From assembly GCF_000376425.1 (NCBI RefSeq), contig NZ_AQWL01000008.1, positions 62,001 through 126,000 of the forward strand: DNA of 64,000 nt, given 5' to 3'. This DNA is from Thiobacillus denitrificans DSM 12475 (GTDB taxonomy: Bacteria; Pseudomonadota; Gammaproteobacteria; Burkholderiales; Thiobacillaceae). The first letter of the stretch is position 1, and the number at the start of each line of letters is the position of its first letter. Below are positions 1 to 8,943 of this stretch, piece after piece. The notes below the pieces were generated by a model, which was not told the DNA's origin, did not search any database, and saw only the letters and a program-made list of their open reading frames with translations. The translations under genes and the position numbers were made by a program.

Positions 1-201
1 GGCGCGTAGCCGGTCGGAATTGGGATCGGGATAGAGGCGCAGCGTGTCGGCGGCTTCGGCGCGCACGGCGTCGAGCACCTTCGGGCTGGGTCCGTAGGGG
101 TTCTCGTTGGTGTTGAGCTTGACCAGGTTGGCCAGCTTCGGCTGCTCGCCCGGCACGTAGGGCGTCAGGCCGTGCACCACGGCGCTCCAGTAGCGACTCA
201 T
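1..201 (-). CDS. hisC: Histidinol-phosphate aminotransferase, N-terminal part (cut by window edge)
   Basis: This is the first 67 codons of a pyridoxal-phosphate aminotransferase that converts imidazole-acetol phosphate to L-histidinol phosphate. The start codon is at 199-201. The visible protein begins [20 protein letters not shown] and includes the family hallmark [13 protein letters not shown] followed by LYPDPN, the substrate-arm region of HisC. The PLP lysine and the rest of the protein lie beyond the left edge. It sits 13 bases downstream of hisD on the same strand, so the two are almost certainly cotranscribed. The identity is firm even though only the N-terminus is seen. Confidence 0.9.
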   Translation of the reverse strand, partial: MSRYWSAVVHGLTPYVPGEQPKLANLVKLNTNENPYGPSPKVLDAVRAEAADTLRLYPDPNSDRLRA

Positions 202-214
202 TAGAATAGCTGGC

Positions 215-1513
215 TCATTTATGCTTCAGGCGATATTCGGCGGAACGCGCGTGTGCCTGCAGTCCCTCGCCGTAGGCCAGGGTGGCGGCGATCCGCCCCA
301 GCGTCTGCGCGCCGGCCTCGGACACGTGGATCAGGCTGCTGCGCTTCTGGAAGTCGTACACGCCGAGCGGCGACGAGAAGCGCGCGGTGCGCGAGGTCGG
401 CAGCACGTGGTTCGGCCCGGCGCAGTAGTCGCCGAGCGCCTCGCAGGTGTTCCTGCCCATGAAGATCGCGCCGGCGTGGCGCAGCCTGGGCAGCAGCGCA
501 TCGGGGTCGGTCACCGACAGCTCCAGGTGTTCGGGTGCGATGAAATTTGAGATCGCCGCCGCCTCGTCAAGGTCGCGCGTCCTGATCAACGCGCCGCGAT
601 TGGTCAGCGAGGTGCGGATCACCTCGCTGCGCGGCATCTCCGCAATCAGCGTGTCGATCGCCGCCGCCACCGCATCCAGGTAGGCTGCATCGGGCGACAG
701 CAGGATAGCCTGCGCCATCTCGTCGTGCTCGGCCTGCGAGAACAGGTCCATCGCCACCCATTCCGGCGGCGTGGCGCCGTCGGCGATCACCAGAATCTCG
801 GACGGGCCGGCGATCATGTCGATGCCGACGGTGCCGAACACGCGGCGCTTGGCCGCCGCCACGTAGGCGTTACCGGGGCCGACGATCTTGTCGACCTGCG
901 GCACGGTTTCGGTGCCGTAGGCGAGCGCAGCCACCGCCTGCGCGCCGCCGATGGTGAACACACGGTCGACACCGGCAATCGCGGCGGCGGCCAGCACCAG
1001 CGGGTTCTGCTCGCCGCCAGGCGTCGGCACCACCATGATCAGCTCGGCCACACCGGCGACCCTGGCCGGAATCGCGTTCATCAGCACCGACGACGGATAG
1101 GCCGCCTTGCCACCTGGCACGTAGAGGCCGACGCGGTCGAGCGGGGTGACCTGCTGACCCAGCACGGTGCCGTCGTCCTCGGTATAGCTCCACGAGCCCT
1201 GGACCTGCTTCTCGTGGTAGCGGCGCACACGTTCCGCCGCGGCCTCCAGCGCCTGGCGGGTATCGACGGGCAGGGCTGCGAGTGCCGCCTGCAATTGTGC
1301 CGGACCCAGTTCCAGGCTGGCCAGGGAAGTAGCGGGAAGGCGGTCGAAACGCTCGGTATATTCGAGCACCGCGGCGTCGCCCCGTGTCTTCACTTCATGC
1401 AGGATCGTCGCGACGGTCTGCTCGATGACGGCATCGGCAGCGTCGTCGAATTGCAGCAGGCGAGTAAGGCGGGCCTGGAAATCAGGCTGCGCGCTATCGA
1501 GGCGGGTGAGCAT
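215..1513 (-). CDS. hisD: Histidinol dehydrogenase
   Basis: This zinc enzyme oxidises L-histidinol to L-histidine in two NAD-dependent steps, the last reactions of histidine synthesis in the cytoplasm. The frame is open further upstream, but the start at 1513 ([12 protein letters not shown]) gives 432 residues, the usual family length; the upstream extension looks like leader. Visible signatures are the glycine-rich [13 protein letters not shown], the [10 protein letters not shown] segment, the metal-binding Gln/His in [11 protein letters not shown], the [13 protein letters not shown] loop and the C-terminal [11 protein letters not shown] histidine region. It is followed by hisC. No hisG precedes it: the upstream neighbour is a divergent Fur-family gene 142 bases away, so hisD heads this piece of the his operon. 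Confidence 0.96.
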   Translation of the reverse strand: MLTRLDSAQPDFQARLTRLLQFDDAADAVIEQTVATILHEVKTRGDAAVLEYTERFDRLPATSLASLELGPAQLQAALAALPVDTRQALEAAAERVRRYHEKQVQGSWSYTEDDGTVLGQQVTPLDRVGLYVPGGKAAYPSSVLMNAIPARVAGVAELIMVVPTPGGEQNPLVLAAAAIAGVDRVFTIGGAQAVAALAYGTETVPQVDKIVGPGNAYVAAAKRRVFGTVGIDMIAGPSEILVIADGATPPEWVAMDLFSQAEHDEMAQAILLSPDAAYLDAVAAAIDTLIAEMPRSEVIRTSLTNRGALIRTRDLDEAAAISNFIAPEHLELSVTDPDALLPRLRHAGAIFMGRNTCEALGDYCAGPNHVLPTSRTARFSSPLGVYDFQKRSSLIHVSEAGAQTLGRIAATLAYGEGLQAHARSAEYRLKHK

Positions 1514-1655
1514 AAGCACAGGATTTTGCTTTAAAAGTCTGGCTCCGATTGTACCGGTTTTTAGCGTTTTGCCGCGCCCGGCACGTCCTCTCAAACAGCA
1601 GTCATACCCATTCCGGAAATTAGACAAAGTCCAGATTGCTGATTATGATTGCCCC

Positions 1656-2066
1656 ATGGATTACACGCGCGACAACATGGCCGGACTCCTGCGCAGCCAC
1701 GACATCAATCCGACTCACCAGCGGATCGAGATTGCGCATGCGCTGTTTTCGCGCCAGGAACACCTGTCAGCCGATCAGGTGATGGCGATCGTCAATACCC
1801 GTCATTCCGAAACCTCCAAGGCCACGGTCTACAACACGCTCAGGCTGTTCCTGGAAAAAGGTCTGGTGCGCGAGGTGATCGTCGATCCGAGCAAGGTATT
1901 TTTCGACCCCAACACCAGCCCTCACCACCATCTCTATGAGGTCGACAGCGGCAGGTTGTCCGACATCGATGCCGGGCACGTGCGGATTTCCGGCCTGCCG
2001 CCGCTGCCGCCCGACATGGTGACCGAGGGCATCGACCTCATCGTGCGCGTCCGCCACAAGAACTAA
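1656..2066 (+). CDS. Fur-family transcriptional regulator
   Basis: This is a 136-residue metal-dependent repressor of the Fur superfamily. The N-terminal winged helix is visible (HDINPTHQRIEIAHALF, then SKATVYNTLRLFLEKGLV, the DNA-recognition part). The C-terminal dimerisation domain carries the His cluster PHHHLYEVDSG and an acidic SDIDAGHV region. The C-terminal CxxC pairs of classical Fur/Zur are absent, which makes a PerR- or Irr-like sensor more likely than canonical Fur. The start at 1656 matches the typical N-terminus. It is divergent from hisD. The metal or peroxide specificity cannot be settled from sequence alone. Confidence 0.88.
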   Translation: MDYTRDNMAGLLRSHDINPTHQRIEIAHALFSRQEHLSADQVMAIVNTRHSETSKATVYNTLRLFLEKGLVREVIVDPSKVFFDPNTSPHHHLYEVDSGRLSDIDAGHVRISGLPPLPPDMVTEGIDLIVRVRHKN

Positions 2067-2082
2067 GACATCGACCCCGTCG

Positions 2083-2391
2083 ATGAAACGGGTTCACATC
2101 GCCCCCACCCTGCTCGACGCCCAACTGGTCGCCGACATGCTGACCAGCCTCGGCATCACCACCCACATCCTCAATGCCAACGCCGCCGGCGCGCTGGGCG
2201 AGCTGCCGTTCATGCAGGCGCAGCCCGAGGTGTGGGTCGACGATGACAGGCAAGAACGCCATGCGCGCGAAGCGCTGGCGGATTTCCTGAGCCCGGCATC
2301 GAGTGAAGAAAAAACCTGCCCGCACTGTGGCGAGCGCAATCCCGGCAATTTCCTGAGCTGCTGGCAGTGCGGAAGCGCCCTGCCCGGCTGA
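2083..2391 (+). CDS. DUF2007-domain protein with C-terminal zinc ribbon
   Basis: This 102-residue cytoplasmic protein has a DUF2007 (putative signal-transducing) domain in about residues 1-70: MKRVHIAPTLLDAQLVADML, later QPEVWVDDD and a helix HAREALADFL. A four-cysteine ribbon follows (CPHCGERN at about residue 78, then CWQCG at about 93), which should bind one zinc. It starts 16 bases after the Fur-family gene on the same strand, so the two may be cotranscribed. The molecular role of the family is not established. No strong Shine-Dalgarno sequence is seen, so translation may depend on coupling to the upstream gene. Confidence 0.75.
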   Translation: MKRVHIAPTLLDAQLVADMLTSLGITTHILNANAAGALGELPFMQAQPEVWVDDDRQERHAREALADFLSPASSEEKTCPHCGERNPGNFLSCWQCGSALPG

Positions 2392-2403
2392 GCATTCTCC
2401 CGG

Positions 2404-2772
2404 TCAGGGCGGCAGCAGGTCTTTTTGCAGCATTTCGCGATACTGCTGGTACTGGCGCGCAAAAATCCGCTCGAGTTCGTCGATCGCTTCCGCTGCCGCC
2501 ACACCGTGTACCAGGTGGCGGGTCATCTGCGCGGAGGCCTCGTGAAAAATCTGGTTGCGTTCCAGCATCGGATAGGTCTGCATCAAACGCTGAATCGCCT
2601 TGACTACGTTTTCCTGCTCGGGCCGCGGAATTGGCAGTGGTTCGCTGGGTGGGGCGGCCGTGATCTCGGCACCCTCCTTGCCTGCCAGAAACTCGGCATA
2701 GTCCAGCAGGGCCTGCTGCCGCGTTTCAGACAGCGACCGGAAAATCGATACCAGGCGCTTGCTGTCGCGCAT
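2404..2772 (-). CDS. Conserved hypothetical protein coupled to LysR regulator
   Basis: This 122-residue, mostly helical protein has no family I recognise. It starts MRDSKRLVSIFRSL, has a proline-rich middle (PPSEPLPIPRPEQENV) and ends with a helical segment DELERIFARQYQQYREMLQKD. It has no signal peptide or membrane segment. The start at 2772 was chosen because it overlaps the stop of the upstream LysR gene in a TGATG arrangement, a sign of translational coupling; the frame stays open 18 codons further upstream inside the regulator. The coupling suggests it works with, or is dosed with, that regulator. Confidence 0.7.
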   Translation of the reverse strand: MRDSKRLVSIFRSLSETRQQALLDYAEFLAGKEGAEITAAPPSEPLPIPRPEQENVVKAIQRLMQTYPMLERNQIFHEASAQMTRHLVHGVAAAEAIDELERIFARQYQQYREMLQKDLLPP

Positions 2773-3716
2773 CAGCGCCCGCGTCCCTTGAGCGGGCGTT
2801 TCTGCGGAACGATGTCGATGTTGCACTGTTGGAACTTGTTCTCGACGAAGCTGATGAAAGCATCGAGCAGCTTGCTGCGGAATTTCTCCTGCGCATAGAC
2901 CATCGACAGCTCGCGCGTCAGCCGGGGGGCCAACGGCAGCGCGACCAGCGTACCGAGCTGGATTTCCTTGGTCACGGTGGAAGCCGACATGATGGCCACA
3001 CCCAGGTTGGCCTCGACCGCACCCTTGATCGCTTCGCGGCTGCCAAGCTCCATCTCGATATGCAGGTCGTCGGGATTGACGCCATTGTTCTTGAAGAAGT
3101 CGTCGACCACCTCGCGCGTACCGGAACCGTGCTCACGCGACACGTAGGGCTGTTCGGCGATGTCGGTCGCGTTCACGCTCGAACGTGAAGCCAGCGCATG
3201 ATTGGGCGAACAGATCATCACCAGTTCGTCCTCGCAGCACGCCAGCGTGGTCAGGTTGGGATTGTGCGAAGGCGCCTCGATCAGGCCGACATCGAGCGAA
3301 TGATCCGCCACCTTGGCTGCCACGGTTTCCGAGTTGGCGACGGTGAGCCGCGCCTGCACCTGCGGAAAGCGTTCCTTGAACTCCCCCAGAATGCGCGGCA
3401 GTTGGTATTCGGCAATGGTGGTCGACGCGCCGATCATCAAGGGGCCCGTCACCTGTCCGGTCAATTCGCCCACGCGCGCTTCCATCTCGGCGGTCAACGC
3501 CAGAATGCGGTCGGCATACCCCAGCACCAGATCGCCAGCAGGTGTCAGGGAAATCTTGCCGTGGCTGCGTTCGAACAGGCGGGTATTGAAATGCTCCTCC
3601 AGCTGCTTGACCTGGAAAGTCACCGCAGGCTGGGTCATATAAAGGATATCCGCGGCCTTGGTAAAGCTGAGCTGTTTGGCAACGGTGTAGAATACCTGCA
3701 GTCTGCGATCGGCCAT
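2772..3716 (-). CDS. LysR-family transcriptional regulator (CbbR/CysL-like)
   Basis: This is a 314-residue LysR-type activator/repressor. The N-terminal winged helix-turn-helix (residues 1-65) is clear: LQVFYTVAKQLSFTKAADIL, MTQPAVTFQVKQLEEHF and TRLFERSHGKISLTPAG. The periplasmic-binding-like effector domain follows (GPLMIGASTTIAEYQLPRIL, SREHGSGTREVV, LGVAIMSASTV). The domain pattern resembles the CbbR/CysL group, but no target operon is adjacent, so the effector is unknown. The ATG at 3716 is preferred over an in-frame TTG seven codons upstream. It is divergent from lplT across about 156 bases and coupled by TGATG overlap to the 122-residue hypothetical gene. Confidence 0.88.
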   Translation of the reverse strand: MADRRLQVFYTVAKQLSFTKAADILYMTQPAVTFQVKQLEEHFNTRLFERSHGKISLTPAGDLVLGYADRILALTAEMEARVGELTGQVTGPLMIGASTTIAEYQLPRILGEFKERFPQVQARLTVANSETVAAKVADHSLDVGLIEAPSHNPNLTTLACCEDELVMICSPNHALASRSSVNATDIAEQPYVSREHGSGTREVVDDFFKNNGVNPDDLHIEMELGSREAIKGAVEANLGVAIMSASTVTKEIQLGTLVALPLAPRLTRELSMVYAQEKFRSKLLDAFISFVENKFQQCNIDIVPQKRPLKGRGR

Positions 3717-3872
3717 TAACTGTATCTTTCGGGTCAATAAAAAAATTTATTCAACCACAAACCCGTCCGTGTTGAAACCAGTTCCCTCCAACCCATTGTA
3801 TTCGCTGTCCTTTCCCCAGCACCCCGGGGCCAGCCCCCTGCCTTCTGCCGCAGATCCTGAGCTGGGTGTACC

Positions 3873-5090
3873 GTGAACCGTGCGTTTTACACCATACTGC
3901 TGGCGCAGTTCCTGTCCGCCTTGGCCGACAACGCCCTGCTGTTCGCAGCCATCGGGCTGCTGCTGTTCTTTTCTGCGCCGGAATGGTATTCGCCGCTGCT
4001 GCAAACGGTTTTCGTCATTGCCTATATCGTGCTTGCGCCGCTGGTGGGGCCGTTTGCCGACGCGCTGCCCAAAGGCCGCGTCATGCTCATCGCCAACACG
4101 GTCAAATTCGCCGGCTGCCTCACCATGCTGGCCGGGTTGCATCCTTTGCTGGCCTACGCCATCGTCGGCATCGGCGCGGCCATGTATTCACCCGCCAAAT
4201 ACGGCATCCTGACCGAACTGCTGCCGCCCGAAAAACTCGTCGTCGCCAACAGCTGGATGGAAGGCACCACCGTCGCCGCCATCGTGCTCGGCGCCATCAT
4301 CGGCGGCGCACTCATCAACCCCCAGTTCGCGGAAAGCATTCTCGGCCGTGTCGGGCTCTCGGCCGTGGTCATCGCCCCCAAATTCGCCATCGTCGCCATT
4401 ACCAGCCTTTATCTGGGCGCCGCCCTCATCAACCTGCTCATCCCGCGCCTGCCGATCGACCACATACTCCCCAGCAAGTCGCCGCTGTATGTCCTGTATG
4501 ACTTCTGGCACAGCTTCAAGCTGCTGTGGCGCGACCCGCTCGGCCAGGTTTCGCTCGCCGTCACCACGCTATTCTGGGGCGTCGGCGCGACGCTGCGCCT
4601 GCTCATCATCGCCTGGGCCGCGCTCAATCTGAAATATGGTCTCGACCAGGCGACCCAGCTCACCGCCGCCTCGGCATTCGGCATCGCCATCGGCTCGATC
4701 CTGGCCGGCAAATTCGTTCGTCTGCAGCGCGCCATCAGCGTCCTGCCCGCCGGCATCCTCCTCGGCTTCGTGCCGATCGCGCTGATCTGGGTGGAAAGCC
4801 TGATCCCGGCCCTGCTGCTGCTGCTGCTGGCGGGCGTTCTGGCGGGCTATTTCGTGGTGCCGATGAATGCCCTGCTACAACATCGCGGGCATCTGTTGAT
4901 GGGAGCCGGCCATTCCATCGCCCAGCAGAATTTCAATGAAAACATCAGCATTCTGGTACTGACCGGCGCCTATGCCCTGATGGTGCGCGCCGACTGGCAC
5001 ATCCACACCATCATCCTGGTGTTCGGGCTGTTCATCAGCAGCGTGATGACGACGATCTGGCTACGCCATCGCAACGACATCGTGCACTAG
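3873..5090 (+). CDS. lplT: Lysophospholipid transporter LplT (MFS)
   Basis: This 405-residue inner-membrane major facilitator is predicted to flip lysophospholipids, such as 2-acyl lyso-PE, inward for reacylation. Hydrophobic segments run through the protein. The LplT-like N-terminus MNRAFYTILLAQFLSALADN, the LVGPFADALPKGRVM loop (MFS motif between segments 2 and 3), MYSPAKYGILTELLPPEKLV and NSWMEGTTV are characteristic. Translation starts at a GTG at 3873. The acyltransferase partner Aas, often next to lplT in enterobacteria, is not adjacent. It is divergent from the LysR gene. Confidence is high because of the several family-specific loops. Confidence 0.9.
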   Translation: MNRAFYTILLAQFLSALADNALLFAAIGLLLFFSAPEWYSPLLQTVFVIAYIVLAPLVGPFADALPKGRVMLIANTVKFAGCLTMLAGLHPLLAYAIVGIGAAMYSPAKYGILTELLPPEKLVVANSWMEGTTVAAIVLGAIIGGALINPQFAESILGRVGLSAVVIAPKFAIVAITSLYLGAALINLLIPRLPIDHILPSKSPLYVLYDFWHSFKLLWRDPLGQVSLAVTTLFWGVGATLRLLIIAWAALNLKYGLDQATQLTAASAFGIAIGSILAGKFVRLQRAISVLPAGILLGFVPIALIWVESLIPALLLLLLAGVLAGYFVVPMNALLQHRGHLLMGAGHSIAQQNFNENISILVLTGAYALMVRADWHIHTIILVFGLFISSVMTTIWLRHRNDIVH

Positions 5091-5133
5091 GGGCGGTTGA
5101 CGCTGCTTCCGCACCCGCCTGCCCCTCGTCTCC

Positions 5134-5652
5134 TCAAACAATAACGGGGCGATTCGCCAGTTCGTCCGGATTGTCTCCGGAAGGGGATGAATCCCCGGAC
5201 AACGGAAAATGCGCCGCCAGCAGCGCGCCGATCTGCTCGATGCCGGCCAGCGCGCCGCGCCTGTATTCGCCCTGCCTGAAAGCGGCCTCCATCGCCTGCG
5301 CCACCGCCTCCCATGCGGAGGCTTCCACCCGCGCGGCAATGCCGCGGTCGGCGACGATTTCGATATCGTGGTCGGCCAGCAACAGGTAGACCAGTACGCC
5401 GCTGTTGTGCTCGGTGTCCCACACGCGCAGCTGGCTAAACACCTCGATCGCGCGTTCGCGCCCGCTCATGCCGCGCCACGCCAAGGCGGGAGCAAGGCTG
5501 TTCTCGATGGCGAAGCGGATTTCACCGCCATGGCGCATTTCGGAGTCGCCCACGGCGGCCTCGATCGCATCGAGCGTGGCCTGTGGAAACGCGCGCCGCC
5601 ACGCCCACGGCGGCATGAAAAGGTGTCTTGCCCAGCGCCTGAAATTCACCAT
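5134..5652 (-). CDS. TPM-domain protein (second of pair)
   Basis: This 172-residue protein has a TPM domain, the fold also found in the YgcG/Psb32 group. The N-terminus is basic with a short hydrophobic stretch (MVNFRRWARHLFMPPW). The domain core is visible: IRFAIENSLAPAL, RAIEVFSQLRVWDTEHNSGVLVYLLLADHDIEIVADRGI and WEAVAQAMEAAFRQGEYRRG. The start at 5652 overlaps the 3' end of the upstream TPM gene by seven bases, so the two are translationally coupled. It is third in a lemA-TPM-TPM operon. Such pairs recur across proteobacteria, with a suspected membrane or cell-envelope role, but the biochemical function is unproven. Confidence 0.82.
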   Translation of the reverse strand: MVNFRRWARHLFMPPWAWRRAFPQATLDAIEAAVGDSEMRHGGEIRFAIENSLAPALAWRGMSGRERAIEVFSQLRVWDTEHNSGVLVYLLLADHDIEIVADRGIAARVEASAWEAVAQAMEAAFRQGEYRRGALAGIEQIGALLAAHFPLSGDSSPSGDNPDELANRPVIV

Positions 5653-6494
5653 GAGCCCGATGCGCCTCCACCGCCGAATCCACCGCCGCCACCGCCCCAC
5701 GAGCCGCCGCCCCCGCCACCGAAGCCGCCGCCCCCACCGCTGGACCAGCCGCCGCCGTGGCGGGATCCCGTGGCCACGCCGACGAACACGAACACGGCAA
5801 TGAACAGCAGCACCGGGGTCAGGCCCAGCAGCATCGCCCCCACCACGCCGCTTCCGAGCGCGGCGATCCCGCCCGCAGCCGGACGGCTCATCAGTATGGA
5901 GAGCAGCCAGCCCGCGACGACGCCGCCGACGATGAGCAGGATGAAGGGGCTATCGTCTCCGCCCTTTTTCGATGCGCTGGGCGCCGGCAACGGCTCGCCC
6001 TCGATCAGCTGCATCAGCTGCTGCACGCCCGCATCGATGCCGCCGTAATAATCGCCCGCCTTGAAATACGGCGTGATGGTTTCTGCAATCACCCGCTTGG
6101 CGATGGCGTCCGGAATCGCGCCTTCCAGGCCGTAACCGACTTCCAGCCGCAGTTTACGGTCGTCCTTGGCGACGATCAGGATCACCCCGTCATCGATTTT
6201 GTTGCGCCCGACCTTCCATTGCCCGGCCACGCGGATGCCGAACTGCGCGATGTCTTCAGGCTGGGTGGTGGGGACAATCAGCAGTGCGATCTGGCTGCCC
6301 TTGCGCGTTTCGAACGCGGCCAGTTTGTCATCCAGCGCAGCCATCTGCCCGGCACTCAGCGTGCCGGTCAGATCCGTGACGCGGCGCGACAAATCCGGCA
6401 CCGCGACCTCGGCCCAGGCAGACAGTGCAAGCAGCAGCAGGAGAAAACCGAGTGCCGCGCGCGCCCGGTGGTTCAGGGTGGACAACCCGATCAA
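5646..6494 (-). CDS. TPM-domain membrane protein with Gly-rich tail (YgcG family)
   Basis: This 282-residue envelope protein has an N-terminal signal segment (ALGFLLLLLALSAWAEV), followed by a TPM domain in about residues 30-165 (VTDLTGTLSAGQMAALDDKL, GSQIALLIVPTTQPEDI, DDGVILIVAKDDRKLRLEVG, YGLEGAIPDAIAKRVI). Two hydrophobic segments lie around residues 184-245. The last 40 residues are almost pure Gly/Ser/Trp repeats, the low-complexity tail typical of YgcG-like proteins. It overlaps lemA upstream by four bases (ATGA) and the second TPM gene downstream by seven bases. It may act with LemA at the inner membrane; this is inference from the conserved pairing. Confidence 0.85.
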   Translation of the reverse strand: MIGLSTLNHRARAALGFLLLLLALSAWAEVAVPDLSRRVTDLTGTLSAGQMAALDDKLAAFETRKGSQIALLIVPTTQPEDIAQFGIRVAGQWKVGRNKIDDGVILIVAKDDRKLRLEVGYGLEGAIPDAIAKRVIAETITPYFKAGDYYGGIDAGVQQLMQLIEGEPLPAPSASKKGGDDSPFILLIVGGVVAGWLLSILMSRPAAGGIAALGSGVVGAMLLGLTPVLLFIAVFVFVGVATGSRHGGGWSSGGGGGFGGGGGGSWGGGGGGFGGGGASGSW

Positions 6495-7165
6495 TAGCCG
6501 GGCGACAGCTTGCCGGATGCGTCGCTGTCGCCTGCCGGAGCAGGCGCAGGTCCGGGCGCGGCGGGCGTGCCGAAATCGACCTTGGGCGGCACGGCGATCG
6601 CCGCCTCGTTTTCCACGGTGAAGCTCGGCTTGGTCTTGTAGCCGAACAGCATCGCGGTGAGATTGGAGGGGAAGGAGCGCACCGTGACGTTGTAGGTCTT
6701 CACCGCGGCGATGTAGCGGTTGCGTGCGACGGTGATGCGGTTCTCGGTGCCTTCGAGCTGCGCCTGCAAATCGCGGAACAGGCCGTCGGCCTTGAGCTGC
6801 GGGTAGTTCTCGGCCACCAGCAGCAGGCGCGAAATGGCACCGGTAAGCTCGCCCTGCGCAGCGATGAACTTCTGGAACGCAGCCTCGTCGTTGATCAGTT
6901 CCGGCGTCGCCTGAATCGCGCCGACGCGGGCGCGCGCTTCCGTGACGCTGATGAACACGTCCTTCTCATGCGCTGCATATCCCTTCACCACGTTGACCAG
7001 ATTCGGTACCAGATCGGCACGGCGCTGGTACTGGTTCAGCACTTCGGCCCAGGTCGCCTTGATGTCCTCGTCCGTCGTCTGCAAGGTATTGTAGCCGCAT
7101 CCGGACAAGACCAGCGCCATCCATCCCGCGGCCATCCATTTGAACGCATTCAGCCATTTGAACAT
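6491..7165 (-). CDS. lemA: LemA family lipoprotein
   Basis: This 224-residue LemA-family protein has a lipoprotein signal (residues 1-23, lipobox LSGC with Cys at about 23), so it is probably membrane anchored. The LemA helical-bundle signature is clear: WAEVLNQYQRRADLVPNLVNVVKG, VFISVTEARARVG, LLLVAENYPQLKADGLF and LEGTENRITVARNRYI. The C-terminal 30 residues are Pro/Ala-rich and probably disordered. It is first in an operon with two TPM-domain genes, overlapping the next by four bases. Family members occur with TPM partners very widely; their function remains unclear. Confidence 0.9.
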   Translation of the reverse strand: MFKWLNAFKWMAAGWMALVLSGCGYNTLQTTDEDIKATWAEVLNQYQRRADLVPNLVNVVKGYAAHEKDVFISVTEARARVGAIQATPELINDEAAFQKFIAAQGELTGAISRLLLVAENYPQLKADGLFRDLQAQLEGTENRITVARNRYIAAVKTYNVTVRSFPSNLTAMLFGYKTKPSFTVENEAAIAVPPKVDFGTPAAPGPAPAPAGDSDASGKLSPGY

Positions 7166-7198
7166 GTCAGTCTCCCGTGAGTGTCGTGTGAGCTTAGT

Positions 7199-8251
7199 CT
7201 ACGCCACGCCCCAGGTGGCAAACAGCGGATCGGATTCGCCCAGCCTGTCGGCATAGCGGTCGTCCTTGGGGCGCTTGAGGCCGCGCTCGACATAGGTTTC
7301 CACCTTCCTGAAGCCGGCCTGCTTGATCAGCGTGCCGACCCAGGCCATGCGTTCCATCGGATGCAGCTCGGTCCACAGCTTGACCACCTTGGGCGGGAAA
7401 TAGCGGTGCGACAGCGTCACCACGAACATGCCGCCCGGCTTCAGCACCCGCCTGACTTCGGCAACGATCCTGTGCGGCTGCGTCAGATATTCGAACGAAA
7501 CGGTGCACACCACGGCGTCGAAGCTGGCGTCGGCAAACGGCAGTTTGGGGTCGGCGTTGATGTCCTTCACGATGCGTTCGGCAAGCTGCGGGTTGTCGGC
7601 GAGCTCCTCGGCGTTCAGACCCAGTCCCACCGCCAACTGCACAGTGTCCGGCAGATGCGAGCGCCAGCCCGCCATCAGGTCGAGCACCCGCGCGTTCTCC
7701 GGCAGCACGGTGCGGTACAGCGCCTGGATGCGGCGTGCGCACACGGCGTCGACGTGGGTGACCTTGCGGGCGACCGTGTAGAACTCGGTATCGGGAAATT
7801 CGTCCTCGCGGCTGAAGGCATCCGGGCCCTCGAAATCGGTCGGCGTCTGCAACTGCGTTTCCATGCCGCTCCATTCGAGCAGCTGTTCGACTTTGCCGAC
7901 TGGCTCGGTCGAGACATCGCTCTTGCCGCTGTCGATGCTGAAAATGCGGCCCTGCAGCGGATGGCTGAAATTGGCGACGAAACTCGCTTCGTTGAGCTTC
8001 ATCACGCGAAACATCGGGCCGGGCGCGTCGTCGGCGTGCAGCAGTTGCGACGGGTAGAAGCGTCCCTGCTTCAGCGGTGCGATATCGCTGCGGAACACCT
8101 CGTTCGGCACCTCGTGCTCGATCCTGGGGCCGACGTCCACCTGGGCGTCGACCGGCGGCGTGTCGCCCGGCGCCCAGATCACCACCTGATGGCGGCCAAG
8201 GTCGGAAAAATAGTTGACGCGAAAACGTAAAGCGGAATGCAGGAGTTTCAT
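7199..8251 (-). CDS. Class I SAM-dependent methyltransferase with N-terminal extension
   Basis: This 350-residue protein has two parts. Residues 1-125 form an extension resembling the FKBP/SlyD-like fold at low confidence (VDVGPRIEHEVPNEVF, FVANFSHPLQGR). The C-terminal half is a Rossmann methyltransferase: ARVLDLMAGWRSHLPD as the SAM-binding loop, LPFADASFDAVVCTVSFEYL as motif II and AEVRRVLKPGGMFVVTLSHR as motif III. The glycine-rich loop is unusual (DLMAGWRSHLP in place of DxGxGxG), a variant shared by a group of bacterial methyltransferases. The substrate is unknown. It ends 33 bases before lemA and begins 11 bases after the uracil-DNA glycosylase stop. Confidence 0.75.
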   Translation of the reverse strand: MKLLHSALRFRVNYFSDLGRHQVVIWAPGDTPPVDAQVDVGPRIEHEVPNEVFRSDIAPLKQGRFYPSQLLHADDAPGPMFRVMKLNEASFVANFSHPLQGRIFSIDSGKSDVSTEPVGKVEQLLEWSGMETQLQTPTDFEGPDAFSREDEFPDTEFYTVARKVTHVDAVCARRIQALYRTVLPENARVLDLMAGWRSHLPDTVQLAVGLGLNAEELADNPQLAERIVKDINADPKLPFADASFDAVVCTVSFEYLTQPHRIVAEVRRVLKPGGMFVVTLSHRYFPPKVVKLWTELHPMERMAWVGTLIKQAGFRKVETYVERGLKRPKDDRYADRLGESDPLFATWGVA

Positions 8252-8256
8252 GAATA

Positions 8257-8290
8257 CAGGGGTCAGGGGTCAGAAGCAGGGATCAGGGAA
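8257..8290. repeat. G-rich degenerate tandem repeat (GGGGTCAGGGGTCAG type)
   Basis: Several short near-repeats of the form GGGGTCAG / GGGATCAGG follow one another here. They run across the stop codon of the uracil-DNA glycosylase gene, so the last residues of that protein are encoded by the repeat. Similar G-rich or C-rich strings occur in the guaB-guaA spacer (61324-61359 and 61404-61432). They look like a dispersed intergenic repeat family of this genome; the function is unknown. Confidence 0.45.
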
Positions 8291-8943
8291 GTGTAGGTTT
8301 GCCTGGCAAGGCACAGATCCTCCCAGGCGCGCGCCTTGTCGGCCAGGTTGCGCAGCAGGTAGGCCGGATGGTAGGTCACCACCAGCGGCACGCCCTGGAA
8401 CCGGTGCACCCGGCCGCGCAGGCGGCCGATCGCCTCGTCGGTGTCGAGCAGATTCTGCGCGGCAAAGCGCCCCAGAGCGAGGATGAGTTTCGGCTGGATG
8501 AGTTCGATCTGCGCCAGCAGATAGGGCCGGCACGCCGCCACCTCGTCCGGTTCCGGATTGCGGTTGCCGGGCGGACGCGATTTCAGCAGGTTGGCGATGT
8601 AGACATTGTCGCCGCGTTGCAGCGAGATGGCTGCCAGCATGGCGTCGAGCAGCTTGCCCGCTTGGCCGACGAACGGCTCGCCCAGCCGGTCTTCGTCCGC
8701 GCCCGGCGCCTCGCCGATGATCAGCCAGTCGGCGTTGCGGTCGCCCACGCCGAGCACGCCCTGGGTACGGGTGAGGTGCAGCTTGCAGGCGGTGCAGTGG
8801 GCGACGGCATCGGCAAGCGCCTCCCAGCTCAGGCGCGGATAAGTAGGCGTATCCCCGGCAGCCGCTTTTGCCACAGGGGTCTCGCGCAGACGCCACACCG
8901 GGCCGATGCCCAGTTCGTCGAACACGTCGTCCCGGCTCAGCAC
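8263..8943 (-). CDS. Uracil-DNA glycosylase, family 4
   Basis: This 226-residue base-excision-repair enzyme removes uracil from DNA. The family signatures are [22 protein letters not shown] (residues 75-96), [13 protein letters not shown] (123-135) and [12 protein letters not shown] (188-199). Family 4 enzymes normally carry a [4Fe-4S] cluster on four cysteines. Here Cys50, Cys53 and Cys138 are present, but the ligand in the KCRPP motif is Ser122 (KSRPP); another Cys is at 211. The N-terminal 35-residue extension is typical of the DNA-polymerase-associated branch. It overlaps rimI upstream by seven bases, forming a tsaB-rimI-udg operon. The extreme C-terminus is encoded by the G-rich repeat. 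Confidence 0.9.
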   Translation of the reverse strand: MLSRDDVFDELGIGPVWRLRETPVAKAAAGDTPTYPRLSWEALADAVAHCTACKLHLTRTQGVLGVGDRNADWLIIGEAPGADEDRLGEPFVGQAGKLLDAMLAAISLQRGDNVYIANLLKSRPPGNRNPEPDEVAACRPYLLAQIELIQPKLILALGRFAAQNLLDTDEAIGRLRGRVHRFQGVPLVVTYHPAYLLRNLADKARAWEDLCLARQTYTSLIPASDP

